A stretch of DNA of 64,000 bases from Bacillus paramycoides (GTDB lineage: Bacteria; Bacillota; Bacilli; Bacillales; Bacillaceae_G), in the NCBI RefSeq assembly GCF_001884235.1, contig NZ_MAOI01000048.1, positions 1-64,000 of the forward strand. Reading direction: 5' to 3'. Below are positions 45,481 through 54,371 of the stretch, piece by piece. A program made the position numbers and the translations under genes. Below the pieces are notes generated by a model. It worked only from the letters and a program-made list of their open reading frames with translations. It was not told the DNA's origin and searched no databases. Within the stretch, counting starts at the first letter, position 1, and every line of letters begins with the position of its first letter.

Positions 45481-45527
45481 AAAATAAAGAAGTTCAACGG
45501 AAATTTCGTTGAGCTTCTTTATTTTTA
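45480..45527 (+). terminator. Terminator of the flavoprotein-Rieske gene
   Basis: AATAAAGAAGTTCAACG / CGTTGAGCTTCTTTATT, then T run, with one mismatch. Confidence 0.85.
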
Positions 45528-45618
45528 TGAAGATTTTTCAGATAATTTTCGACATAAGAAGGAAAATATTAATATTCAACAAAATAATATATTAATTTAC
45601 AAAAAAGAGGTGAATACT

Positions 45619-46932
45619 ATGCAACCTTCTGCTCCACCTCATCTAGAATCTACAAAAACTACCTTTTCAAGCTCTATTACAAAACTTGTTGTTTTTATTT
45701 GTTGGCTAGCCATTCTAGCTGACGGATATGATTTAGGTATTTACGGTGCCGTCCTACCAAAGCTCCTAGAGGACAATAGCTGGGCACTATCACCAGCTCA
45801 CGCTGGAACAATTGCCAGCTATGCTTTATTTGGGATGTTTATTGGTGCTATTCTAGTTGGAACCATTACGGACCTAATTGGACGAAAATGGACACTCGTA
45901 TGCTGTCTAGCCCTTTTTTCTATTACAATGGGCTTAGCTGCAATTGCTCCTTCTCCGGAATTATTCGGGCTATCTCGATTTATCGGAGGAATTGGATTAG
46001 GTGGCGTTATCCCAACAGCTTCGGCACTTACTGTTGAGTATTCACCCCAAAAGCGACAATCTTTTATTTATGCAATTATGTTTACCGGCTATCCCTTAGG
46101 TATCGTACTAGGCGCCATTTTGTCCATGTTTATGTTAGAAGATTTCGGATGGAGAATTATGTTTGGCATCGGAATGATTCCGCTACTTCTCATTCCCTTC
46201 ATTGTTCGTTATTTACCTGAGTCCATTCAATTTTTACTGTCACGTAATCGGCAAGAAGAAGCGAAACAAATTCGTGATCGTTTTCAAATTGAATTACATG
46301 TAAGAAAAGAAATTCCTCAAACATCAACTAATATACAAAAGAAAAACGGATTCCTTACATTATTCTCAAAAGAATACATGAAAGCAACTCTACTTTTCTG
46401 GACCACTTATATAATGGGAATGTTTTTAATATACGGTTTAAACACTTGGTTACCACAGATGATGCGCCAAGCAGGATATCCACTGGGATCTAGTTTATCA
46501 TTTCTACTTATGCTAAACATTACTGCAGCTATCGGTGCATTAATTGCTGGGGCAATCGCGGATCGTATAGGAGCCAAAATTGTTATCAGCATCTCCTATC
46601 TTATGGCGGCCATATGTATCGGACTATTAACAATTAAACCATCCATTACAATCATTTATCTTTTAATTGGTCTTGCTGGAATTGGATCAGTCGGTATTAC
46701 TCAAATATTAAATGCGTATGTAACACAATACTTCCCATCGCATATCCGAGCTACCTCTTTAGGCTGGGGACTTGGTCTTGGACGAATTGGCGCAATCGCC
46801 GGTCCGGTTCTTGTCGGTATTATTATGACAATGCAGTATGACTTGGCATGGAATTTTTACTTATTCTCATTTGCAGGTCTTATCGCATCTATCTCTGTTT
46901 TCTTTATTCCTACAAACCAAAAAAGAGCATAA
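45619..46932 (+). CDS. MFS transporter, aromatic acid:H+ symporter (AAHS) type
   Basis: A 437-residue carrier with twelve membrane helices, of the PcaK/BenK-like sugar-porter relatives: DGYDLGIYGAVLPKL, GTITDLIGRKW, RFIGGIGLGGVIPTA and YLPESIQFLL. AAHS members take up benzoate-like compounds. No degradation genes are near, so the substrate is open. The ATG at 45619 follows GAGGTG by six bases. A GTG at 45610 lies inside that site. Confidence 0.87.
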   Translation: MQPSAPPHLESTKTTFSSSITKLVVFICWLAILADGYDLGIYGAVLPKLLEDNSWALSPAHAGTIASYALFGMFIGAILVGTITDLIGRKWTLVCCLALFSITMGLAAIAPSPELFGLSRFIGGIGLGGVIPTASALTVEYSPQKRQSFIYAIMFTGYPLGIVLGAILSMFMLEDFGWRIMFGIGMIPLLLIPFIVRYLPESIQFLLSRNRQEEAKQIRDRFQIELHVRKEIPQTSTNIQKKNGFLTLFSKEYMKATLLFWTTYIMGMFLIYGLNTWLPQMMRQAGYPLGSSLSFLLMLNITAAIGALIAGAIADRIGAKIVISISYLMAAICIGLLTIKPSITIIYLLIGLAGIGSVGITQILNAYVTQYFPSHIRATSLGWGLGLGRIGAIAGPVLVGIIMTMQYDLAWNFYLFSFAGLIASISVFFIPTNQKRA

Positions 46933-46953
46933 ACTTACTTATGCTCTTTTTTG
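46917..46953. terminator. Bidirectional terminator
   Basis: AAAAAAGAGCATAA / TTATGCTCTTTTTT at the end of the AAHS gene, convergent with the next gene. Confidence 0.88.
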
Positions 46954-47717
46954 TATACTTCAAACAACATATTTCGAAATAATGTATTTAAGCTTTCAAT
47001 ATCAATGCCTAGTCCCTTTTCAATCCCTTTCACGTATTGCTGATAATAATCAATTTGCTCTTCTAAAAATTGATTTAACACATTAATTTTTAGACCAATA
47101 TCCAATTCAGTACCCGCTTTTTTCTTTATTAGCAACTTTTCAATTTCATTCAATACAATAGGCTCTACTGATAGTTCCGTAATTAACCGGTCAAATTCTA
47201 CTGGGGGCAATGTCCCTTTCTCTTCTAACCATTTACAGGCTAAAATAGGACGTAATACGTAAAAGTACTTTTTCAACTTTACATTTTCACCTTGTAAAAA
47301 TTCACGATAGTTTTTTGAAGCCATATGTAAGTAATGATATATTGTTGATTTCGGATCAAAATCCTTTTCACTCATTTGCTGAAGTTGTTCTGGAAGATTG
47401 GAGTTTTTCAAATAAAAAATCGGTGATCGAATCCATTCAAGTAACGCTGGATTTGACTTTGCAAATAGTTGCAATGCCTTTTTAATATCCCAGCCACTTA
47501 TGTCTAAATCATCGCTAATTGGATATTCAATTACATCACGTTTATCATGAATTGATAAATACCAATCTACAGGACGTATATAGACAAACCTAACATCATA
47601 ATCACTATCTTTCGACGGAAATCCCCACGCCCTGCTCCCTGATTCTACAGCAAATAAAATTTTCACATCATTCTCTTTTTCAATTCTTTCTAATTCTAAT
47701 TCAATTTTCCCTTTCAT
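46935..47717 (-). CDS. YcgL-like nucleotidyltransferase
   Basis: 260 residues with the nucleotidyltransferase signature VESGSRAWGFPSKDSDYDVRFVY near residue 25, giving the GS and D-x-D metal ligands, then a helical C-terminal part. This matches B. subtilis YcgL and the DNA-polymerase-beta-like minimal NTase group. The nucleotide and acceptor are unknown. GGGAGGG before the ATG. Confidence 0.88.
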   Translation of the reverse strand: MKGKIELELERIEKENDVKILFAVESGSRAWGFPSKDSDYDVRFVYIRPVDWYLSIHDKRDVIEYPISDDLDISGWDIKKALQLFAKSNPALLEWIRSPIFYLKNSNLPEQLQQMSEKDFDPKSTIYHYLHMASKNYREFLQGENVKLKKYFYVLRPILACKWLEEKGTLPPVEFDRLITELSVEPIVLNEIEKLLIKKKAGTELDIGLKINVLNQFLEEQIDYYQQYVKGIEKGLGIDIESLNTLFRNMLFEVYKKEHK

Positions 47718-47789
47718 TTCATACCCTCCCTATTTTTTGATCATTTCCCTGGAAATTCGACAAATATACTTCTAATTTTACTACATACT

Positions 47790-47824
47790 AAAATAGCTGT
47801 CAGAAAATTCCCGACAGCCTAACA
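47790..47824 (-). terminator. Weak terminator of the double P-loop gene
   Basis: GGCTGTC / GACAGCTATTTTA on the minus strand, with a short stem. Confidence 0.5.
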
Positions 47825-47830
47825 AAATAC

Positions 47831-48940
47831 TTATTTTTTCTTTTCAATTACAGCAACTGCAATTCGTTCAATCTCTTTTTGAATTTCTTCTTTATACGCA
47901 TCGACCTTTGAAAAATCCATAGCAGCAATATAAATTCGCTCTAATTTATCACGAACTGATTTTGCCTTTGCTAAGAAAGACATCGCCTCACTCATTTTTG
48001 TTTTATACTGAATTGAAACGTCGCGAATTTCCGTAGCATACTTCTCATCTGTCCCTGGTGTAACAATGAGATCATACATATCAATAATTTCATCACCTTC
48101 ACGACTTGGAAAATATTCATGCGGTGCTGTGCTATCAAAAATTGCAAATCCTAGTTCCCTTACAATAATCATATCGAGACTATTTGGATCAAATCCACAA
48201 TGATACACTTCTACTTCAAAACCTTTTTCTTCTGCTGCCTTGGCTAATTTTTTAAGCATCGTTGATTTCCCGGAACCTGGGCGACCTTTTATAAAATAGC
48301 GATGCGGCAGTCCTTCTGTTAAATTAGGAACGAAATCAACCGCTCCCTTCGGTGTAGCAGCCCCTAAAAAACGGTGTTTCACGATCGATTTATCTCCACT
48401 TTTATCTGCAAATAGTTTCTGTATAAGCTGATCTGTTAATTCGTTTGCTTTATTAAAATCAATATTATTAATATATATTTTCTCCCACTCATCATGTATA
48501 ACTAACGCTTCTTTAAAACATCCATAAGCTGCTTGAAAGGCTTTACTTGCTTCTGAAACGAATCGTTCAATCTCTAATTTCTGCTTTCTTAATTTATTTG
48601 AATCCCAAGCAACCCCTAAATTTATATACTCTTCTACAACTCCAGGCATTTTCGGCTCAATAACGTGTGGCGATGTCCCATCGACAATTCCTACATTTAA
48701 CTTCGGAATAATTACACCGTCAACTGACTTATTGTCAGAAGAACAATGTAAAAATTCAATATTATATCCTTTTTCAGCCCATTCACGCCCAATTGCTTTT
48801 ATTAAAGAAGACTTCCCTGTTCCTGGACCACCTTTTAAAATAAACAACCTATCTAGCCCTTTTAAACTCTCTTCATACAAGCTATAAAATCCTCTAGCTG
48901 TATTTCCACCAGCAAAATAGTTCAATACATTCCCTGTCAC
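47831..48940 (-). CDS. PRK06851-type ATPase with two tandem P-loop halves
   Basis: 369 residues made of two similar halves. Each starts with a nucleotide-binding loop (GGPGTGKSS near 37-45, GRPGSGKST near 215). Each is followed by the same order of features: -EKG---E--HC, then II-L---I-D---PH. There is a helical part after each. The start GTG 48940 (VTGNVLNYF) is chosen because AAGGGG lies eight bases before. A GTG nine bases upstream overlaps that site. No biochemical function is known to me. The halves look like an ancient internal duplication. Confidence 0.82.
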   Translation of the reverse strand: MTGNVLNYFAGGNTARGFYSLYEESLKGLDRLFILKGGPGTGKSSLIKAIGREWAEKGYNIEFLHCSSDNKSVDGVIIPKLNVGIVDGTSPHVIEPKMPGVVEEYINLGVAWDSNKLRKQKLEIERFVSEASKAFQAAYGCFKEALVIHDEWEKIYINNIDFNKANELTDQLIQKLFADKSGDKSIVKHRFLGAATPKGAVDFVPNLTEGLPHRYFIKGRPGSGKSTMLKKLAKAAEEKGFEVEVYHCGFDPNSLDMIIVRELGFAIFDSTAPHEYFPSREGDEIIDMYDLIVTPGTDEKYATEIRDVSIQYKTKMSEAMSFLAKAKSVRDKLERIYIAAMDFSKVDAYKEEIQKEIERIAVAVIEKKK

Positions 48941-49087
48941 TGCACCCACCCCTTCGCAGCATTCTACTTACATAAGCTACAATATGCGAGATACTTTATT
49001 TGGGTGAATACCTATTTTGTATTGCACTAAAAAAGGAAATGAATTACAATTAAACAAACAAAAAATTCCGAATATTAAAACTGAATA

Positions 49088-49202
49088 TACCTTTATCAAG
49101 AGAGGCAGAGGGACCGGCCCTTTGAAGCCCAGCAACCTCAGTTTATAAAAACTGAATAGGTGCTAATTCCTGCAAAATGCTTTGCATTTTGGAAGATAAA
49201 AC
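49088..49202 (+). promoter_or_regulatory. SAM-I riboswitch (S-box)
   Basis: CTTTATCAAGAGAGGCAGAG, GGACCGGCCCTTTGAAGCCC, AGCAACCT, AGGTGCTAATTCCTGC and GGAAGATAA occur in the S-box order. The ligand S-adenosylmethionine should promote the terminator that follows. Confidence 0.96.
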
Positions 49203-49216
49203 TTAACTACTGTATG

Positions 49217-49258
49217 TAAAGCTCATCTTTCTTGATTATGGAAGATGAGCTTTTTATT
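49217..49258 (+). terminator. S-box terminator
   Basis: AAAGCTCATCTT / AAGATGAGCTTTTT, then TATTATTTT. Confidence 0.93.
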
Positions 49259-49289
49259 ATTTTAAAAACATATATTGGAGGTATTTAGG

Positions 49290-49922
49290 ATGAAAGTAAT
49301 TGACCTATCACAAACGTTTGAAAACAATATGTCTCAATTTCCTGGAACACCAAAAATCCAACTAGAAGCAATTACAAGTGTTGAAGAGACAGGATATCAA
49401 GTTACAGATTTTCATTCTGTCGTTCATGTCGGCACGCATTGCGATGCTCCTGCGCATTTTATTTCTGGCGCAACAACAATTGATCGATTACCCCTTGATC
49501 AATTTGTAGGCGAAGCTGTTCTTATCGATGTAACTCATGTTCAAGAACGAAAGTTGCCTAAGGACGTACTCAATACTACCGATATAAAGGAAGGAGATAT
49601 TGTTATTTTCCATTCCAATCTATCTAATAAATGGAACACGGAATCTTATGCGAAAGAAGCATTTTATCTTTCCGAAGAATTAGCTGAAGAACTAGTTAAA
49701 TTAAAAATAAAATCTGTCGGTTTAGATTTTATTTCTCCTGATGAAGTAACTACAGAAACATCACCTATTCATCACATATTACTAGGGAATAACATTTATT
49801 TAATTGAAAACTTAACAAATCTAGATTCCATTAAAACGAAGCGCTTCTTTTTCTCAGCAGCACCTTTAAAAATTAAAAATAGTGATGGTGCTTTTGCCAG
49901 AGCATTTGCCGTTATTTTTTAA
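49290..49922 (+). CDS. Cyclase-family (kynurenine-formamidase-like) metal hydrolase under SAM control
   Basis: 210 residues of the cyclase/KynB family: VIDLSQTFENNMSQFPGTP at the start, the metal-binding HVGTHCDAPAHF (His-x-Gly-x-His-x-Asp type), DRLPLDQFVGEA, and IHHILLGNNIYLIENLTNL near the end. Known members hydrolyse N-formylkynurenine and similar amides, and many have no assigned substrate. The SAM riboswitch points to sulfur or methyl metabolism. The ATG at 49290 lies after GGAGG. A TTG at 49275 is possible but less likely. It is a single gene. Confidence 0.88.
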   Translation: MKVIDLSQTFENNMSQFPGTPKIQLEAITSVEETGYQVTDFHSVVHVGTHCDAPAHFISGATTIDRLPLDQFVGEAVLIDVTHVQERKLPKDVLNTTDIKEGDIVIFHSNLSNKWNTESYAKEAFYLSEELAEELVKLKIKSVGLDFISPDEVTTETSPIHHILLGNNIYLIENLTNLDSIKTKRFFFSAAPLKIKNSDGAFARAFAVIF

Positions 49923-49944
49923 AATAAGAACTACTTAAGGACAA

Positions 49945-49980
49945 CAAAAAAAGCAAAGATCACTTTTGACCTTTGCTTCT
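49945..49980 (-). terminator. Terminator of the PqqD-like gene
   Basis: Minus strand AAGCAAAGGTC / GATCTTTGCTT, then TTTTTG. Confidence 0.8.
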
Positions 49981-50346
49981 ATATTTTTTATTTAAATTAA
50001 GAAAGAATTGTTCCACCCGTGGGCGTACCCAAGCTAAATAATCTTTATCTTTCTTCTTTGTACAAGCTATCTCTTCTCCATCTACCATTCCGACAAGTTC
50101 TAGCTCTAACATTTGCCTCGTGAATGCTAACATGTCTACTTCTTCTGCCGGATACTCTTCTTTTAATTTCTCCTCAATTTCTCCCAATAAAAAACCATCA
50201 CGCATCATTGCTAGTGCATCAATCCAAAGTGGCGGCATTTCATATTTTTCTCCTGTAATCGTATCTTTTACAATATAATTCTTTTGCTCTTTTCGAAATT
50301 GAATCGTGTGTAAACATACAGCCGAATTTAATGTTAATTCCATCAT
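49960..50346 (-). CDS. Small PqqD-like (winged-helix/RRE-type) protein
   Basis: About 128 residues. The core (IVKDTITGEKYEMPPLWIDA, then a short helix, then EEKLKEEYPAEEVDMLAFTR and QMLELELVGMVDG) has the strand-turn-winged-helix pattern of PqqD-like proteins, whose fold is the peptide-recognition element in many RiPP enzymes. No radical-SAM or maturase gene is visible nearby, so it is an orphan. AAGGGGTGGT precedes two adjacent ATGs (50346, 50343). The family assignment is by pattern only. Confidence 0.55.
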   Translation of the reverse strand: MMELTLNSAVCLHTIQFRKEQKNYIVKDTITGEKYEMPPLWIDALAMMRDGFLLGEIEEKLKEEYPAEEVDMLAFTRQMLELELVGMVDGEEIACTKKKDKDYLAWVRPRVEQFFLNLNKKYRSKGQK

Positions 50347-50572
50347 ACCACCCCTTTCATCATATCTGCATAGAAAAAAGGATGCGCGTGCACCCCTTCT
50401 TTTCTTTTCATAACACTACCGAACCGTTACACGAGCTCAAAGCTTCATGTCGATATTTTCCTCCATTATAAACGAAGTGTTTTATAAAAAAAACCCTTCT
50501 TGAAACATTTTATAAAATGTTTATATTTACACAACAAGAGCACTTTTCTGAAAAAATTTTTCTTCTAATGCA

Positions 50573-51799
50573 CTACGCTGTTGGTAAATAAATTTTCACT
50601 TTCGTTCCTACGCCCATACTACTTTGAATTGCGATACTACCTTGATGTTCTTCAATAATTTTATATGTAATCATTAACCCAAGACCTGTACCATTCTCCT
50701 TTGTTGTATAAAATGCCTTTCCGATTTTCTCTATCTTCTCATTCTCTATACCAAAACCTTGATCTTCGACAGAAATACACAAATTATCTCCAGCTTTTTT
50801 GAATGCACGAATATGAATGTCTCCACCTTCTGGCATCGATTCTATTCCATTCTTGATAATGTTTAACAACACTTGTTTTAATTGCTTATCATCGCCATTT
50901 ATAGCAGGTAAATTTCCATCTACTTGCAAGTGGAATTTCACTTTATATTGAGCCGCATAACTTTCCATTAACTGTACAACATATAAAAGGATTTCTCGTA
51001 TATTACACCATTCATAATTAATCGGTTTCGGTTTTCCCAATAACATCAATTCACTAACAAACCCGTTAATCCTCTCAATTTCTTGTAGCATAATCTCATA
51101 GCTCATCACATCAGCAGGGTTTCTTTCTTTTTGGATTTGTGTAAATCCTTTTAGAGCTGTTAATGGATTTCGAATTTCATGAGCAATTGTTGTAGACATA
51201 GTCCCAATTACAGCTAAATTTTCGGTCTCTTTCATAATATTCATCATCTCAACAACTGTTCTTACATAAGACTGAAATCGTTTTAACAAAGAATGTGAAA
51301 TAATAAAAAAGAATACACATAAAACAAGCGGAATCACAACTTTTATATCTTGTAATACCAACGTAAAAAATACATATTTTCCAATTACACTAAAGGAAAC
51401 TACATAAAAATATTTTCTATTCACAAAAATCGGTGCAAATAAAATTAACAGTATTTCAACCATATTTCCGCTTTCAAAAACACGATCACTGTGTAGACAA
51501 ATCATTAGGTTATTAATAAGATCAGTAAGCATGTACCCAATTAAAAATAAATATTTTACAAAATAAACATACCCTTGTTTTTGAAGATATATTGAAATAG
51601 GAAATAAAGATATTACTAATATATATACACCTATCCCCATACCACCTTCTGGCCAACCTATCGTTGCCTCATTAATATCCATAGCAGGATAAACAAAATA
51701 ATAGATAACGTCATATAAAAAGAATATAATATAGAATAATAATAAAAATACTTTTAAAGCTTCTCTTTCTTCATAAACCAAGCTTTTGAATTTGTTCAT
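50573..51799 (-). CDS. Sensor histidine kinase, sporulation-kinase-like
   Basis: 408 residues: about six membrane helices in the N-terminal half (to about 195), then a HisKA domain with the phospho-acceptor His in TIAHEIRNPLTALKGF, and an HATPase domain with NIIKNGIESMPEGG, DQGFGIENE and TKENGTGLGL. The sequence around the His resembles KinB/KinC-type kinases that feed the sporulation phosphorelay. No response regulator is adjacent. The ATG at 51799 follows GAGGAG by seven bases. The frame before it has no ribosome site of its own. Confidence 0.9.
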   Translation of the reverse strand: MNKFKSLVYEEREALKVFLLLFYIIFFLYDVIYYFVYPAMDINEATIGWPEGGMGIGVYILVISLFPISIYLQKQGYVYFVKYLFLIGYMLTDLINNLMICLHSDRVFESGNMVEILLILFAPIFVNRKYFYVVSFSVIGKYVFFTLVLQDIKVVIPLVLCVFFFIISHSLLKRFQSYVRTVVEMMNIMKETENLAVIGTMSTTIAHEIRNPLTALKGFTQIQKERNPADVMSYEIMLQEIERINGFVSELMLLGKPKPINYEWCNIREILLYVVQLMESYAAQYKVKFHLQVDGNLPAINGDDKQLKQVLLNIIKNGIESMPEGGDIHIRAFKKAGDNLCISVEDQGFGIENEKIEKIGKAFYTTKENGTGLGLMITYKIIEEHQGSIAIQSSMGVGTKVKIYLPTA

Positions 51800-51899
51800 A
51801 TAAAAACTCCTCTTGATCAATACCCCAAAAATATTTCAAATTTTATCCCTTTAAATTATAATTATGAAATTGCTTTCAGAGCAATATGTAACCTTCTAA

Positions 51900-51957
51900 T
51901 ACGAAAAGATCCCGTATTAAGATACATTTCTGTATATCTTAATACGGGATCTTTTCA
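51900..51957 (-). terminator. Terminator of the small HTH gene
   Basis: A very long stem, AAAAGATCCCGTATTAAGAT / ATCTTAATACGGGATCTTTT, with a short loop. Confidence 0.92.
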
Positions 51958-51962
51958 TAAAT

Positions 51963-52202
51963 TTAATCTTCGTCTTTAACATCCATATCTTCCGGAATTG
52001 GCTCGTTTAATATTTCTTCCACTAACTGTTTATATTTCTCCATTTGTTCTAAATGTGTATTAAATTGTTCTTTATTTAATAAATATTGCTCTCCATCGAA
52101 CAACGCACGAATTTTCTTTTGCTGAATTAAATCTTCAACATACGATTTTGGTAAATTCAAATACTCCGCGGCCTCTTCTATCGTTATATACAATGTGTTC
52201 AT
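51963..52202 (-). CDS. Excisionase/AlpA-type (HTH_17) small DNA-binding protein
   Basis: 79 residues. The first 45 form a winged HTH of the excisionase type (TIEEAAEYLNLPKSYVEDLI, then KKIRALFDGEQYLLNKEQF), and an acidic helical tail follows (EEILNEPIPEDMDVKDED). The start is uncertain: the ATG at 52202 touches AAAGGA, while the TTG at 52193 lies eight bases after it. No integrase or prophage is near, so it is likely a chromosomal regulator. Confidence 0.75.
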   Translation of the reverse strand: MNTLYITIEEAAEYLNLPKSYVEDLIQQKKIRALFDGEQYLLNKEQFNTHLEQMEKYKQLVEEILNEPIPEDMDVKDED

Positions 52203-52389
52203 TCCTTTATTGTTTTTTCATATATATACTGTACCTTACTTTACTTTATTTTTGTAAACAAATAAAAAAGATTTTGTAAATGCAAATTAAAAAGCAGGTA
52301 GATGCATTCCATATATTGTATAATAATATAGTAAGTATTTTTTTAAATATAGAATGGTATTACCCATTTACACAAAGGAGAGTTAACAT

Positions 52390-52758
52390 ATGGCTACTCG
52401 ACACATCATTACAATGTTAGAAAAAACATTACGAGTTGAAACAGAAAACACAATTTCTCATCTATCTAAGTCTTTATCCGATCGCATTCTTTCTCAAAGT
52501 GCAGCAGCACATGAAAGCAATTGTTACCATACGATTGGTGAATGGTACAAAAATCATTTCTTATTCCAACAAGATGATTTCCTTTGGGCTAAATACGCTT
52601 TCTATGATGCATATTGTGAGGCTATAAAAAAACAAGGTCATCTTACAAAACGCGTTCGTCAAATATTGGAATCGTTAGCTCGAAAACATGGAAAACAATA
52701 CATTTCTTCCATACAGAATATGCCATTTCCAAACGAACAAGCAAAAGGAACAGCATAA
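52390..52758 (+). CDS. Conserved hypothetical, 122 residues
   Basis: Helical, soluble, no signal peptide. Notable features are a hydrophilic start (ATRHIITMLEKTLRVE), an HESNCYHTIGEWY stretch and a basic C-terminal part (HLTKRVRQILESLARKHGKQ). The ribosome site AAAGGAG before the ATG is good, so it is a real gene. I do not recognise the family. Confidence 0.65.
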   Translation: MATRHIITMLEKTLRVETENTISHLSKSLSDRILSQSAAAHESNCYHTIGEWYKNHFLFQQDDFLWAKYAFYDAYCEAIKKQGHLTKRVRQILESLARKHGKQYISSIQNMPFPNEQAKGTA

Positions 52759-52922
52759 TTTGATGTTGACCAACACAAATCAAGCATAGATTCATTGTTT
52801 TCAAGAAAGATTTACAAATAAAACGTTCAAGTCTTTGTATTCCCTTTTTGGAGAAATACATTCATATGACATGAACTAATGAAACCGGTGTCATGATAAT
52901 GAATGAAAATATAGTAAACAGG

Positions 52923-52976
52923 AAAACCCCCATTTACACCTCTCATTCATAGAAATAGAGATGTAAATGGGGTATA
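52923..52976 (-). terminator. Terminator of the ferredoxin-reductase gene
   Basis: Minus strand CCCCATTTACATCTCT / AGAGGTGTAAATGGGG with one mismatch, then TTTTCC. Confidence 0.8.
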
Positions 52977-52989
52977 CTTGGTTCCTTTC

Positions 52990-54039
52990 TTATTTCATCA
53001 TCTGCTTAATCAATTCTCGATTTCTCTTCTTAAATACTTCATTATGCGAAGAAACCATTCCGTACTCACTTGCATCTGGTTGAATAAATTGTTTCGCTTT
53101 ATTCACAGCATTTCCAGCATCTTGGAATGCTCCTGCTATTAAATGTAATTTCCCTTCATGCTTTAGAATATCTCCAGCAGCATATAATCCATCTACCGAG
53201 GACTCACTATTTGCATTCCCTGCAATAAAATAATTATCCACAATTGCAACATCTAGCTCACTATTTTCTAATAATGTAATGTCACGTTCATATCCATGAT
53301 TAATAATAACTTCATCAACAGATACATGAGAAACCTCTCCAGTTTCATGATTCGTTAATTCTACATACTCAATCGCCTCATGACTATCGCTAGCAATTAA
53401 TTTTGTAATTGCTGTATTAAAGAAACATTCTGCTGAACTGTTCATAAGTTGTTTTACTTGTGCTTCATGGCCAGATAATGATTCTTTTCTATATGTTAAA
53501 TAAACCTTTTTTGCGATTGGTTCTAATTCATTCGCCCAATCAATTGCAGAGTTCCCCCCACCTGAAATAATTACCGTTTTATCTTTGAAACGCTTTAAAG
53601 ATTTAACTGTATAATTTAAATTTGAGACTTCAAATCTCTCAGCACCTTCAATTGATAACTTTTGTGGATTCAATATACCACTTCCAGTTGCGACGATCAC
53701 TGTTTTTGAAAAATGTTCTTCTCCAGTACTTGTTTTTAACGTAAAAATGCCATCCTGATTACGAATAATCGATTCTATTTTTGTATTTAATATAACTTCT
53801 GGTTGGAATGTTAATCCTTGTTGTATAAGTTGCTCAATTAATTTCTCACCAGTAACTGGTAACAATCCGCCAATATCCCAAATCATTTTTTCTGGATAAA
53901 CATGTATTTTACCACCTAACTGTGGTTGAAATTCTATTATTTTCGTTTTCATCTCTCTTAGTCCACTATAAAAAGCTGAATAAAGCCCCGCAGGTCCACC
54001 GCCTATCACGGTTACATCAAACAATTCTTCTTGATTCAT
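52990..54039 (-). CDS. Ferredoxin/flavodoxin-NADP reductase, TrxB-like type
   Basis: 349 residues with two Rossmann motifs, VIGGGPAGLYSAFYSG for FAD and ISGGGNSAIDW for NADPH. The thioredoxin-reductase CxxC is missing, which is the mark of YumC-type ferredoxin/flavodoxin reductases. The conserved GDI region near the end is AAGDILKHEGK. GAGGAG before the ATG. A Fur-like box is upstream and the divergent gene is a siderophore receptor, so it may reduce a protein that releases iron from siderophores. Confidence 0.9.
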   Translation of the reverse strand: MNQEELFDVTVIGGGPAGLYSAFYSGLREMKTKIIEFQPQLGGKIHVYPEKMIWDIGGLLPVTGEKLIEQLIQQGLTFQPEVILNTKIESIIRNQDGIFTLKTSTGEEHFSKTVIVATGSGILNPQKLSIEGAERFEVSNLNYTVKSLKRFKDKTVIISGGGNSAIDWANELEPIAKKVYLTYRKESLSGHEAQVKQLMNSSAECFFNTAITKLIASDSHEAIEYVELTNHETGEVSHVSVDEVIINHGYERDITLLENSELDVAIVDNYFIAGNANSESSVDGLYAAGDILKHEGKLHLIAGAFQDAGNAVNKAKQFIQPDASEYGMVSSHNEVFKKRNRELIKQMMK

Positions 54040-54066
54040 TCATGCTCACTCCTCAGCTACTAATCA

Positions 54067-54084
54067 TTGATTATCATTCTCAAT
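54067..54084. promoter_or_regulatory. Fur box before the reductase gene
   Basis: TTGATTATCATTCTCAAT, whose complement ATTGAGAATGATAATCAA fits the Fur core. Confidence 0.75.
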
Positions 54085-54172
54085 AAAATATAACTTGTTT
54101 TTATGAATTTTACAATCCAAATTACTATTGACAATACATCTATATACAATTATATTATTTAAAGAATCGATA

Positions 54173-54192
54173 GTGATAATCATTATCATTTT
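54173..54192. promoter_or_regulatory. Fur box before the siderophore receptor gene
   Basis: GTGATAATCATTATCATTTT contains a near-perfect TGATAATCATTATCA core. Confidence 0.88.
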
Positions 54193-54371
54193 GTTAATTA
54201 TTAGCAAGTTGTAGATTGCATCTTCTTTCATTAATTATGATGAACACTCTATAGTGAAATCTCAAATTCAAGATTGTTAATAAGAATTTTGTATTACCAC
54301 CAGCTTTTCAAAAAATCAAAGTTAAACAAATTATTATGTATTACATATCAGCTATCAAAAGGAGCAAGACG

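Noticed and set aside
51963-52202. Excisionase-like gene as a sign of a mobile element
   Set aside because: No integrase, attachment repeat or phage gene lies nearby. Many chromosomal HTH_17 proteins are not excisionases.
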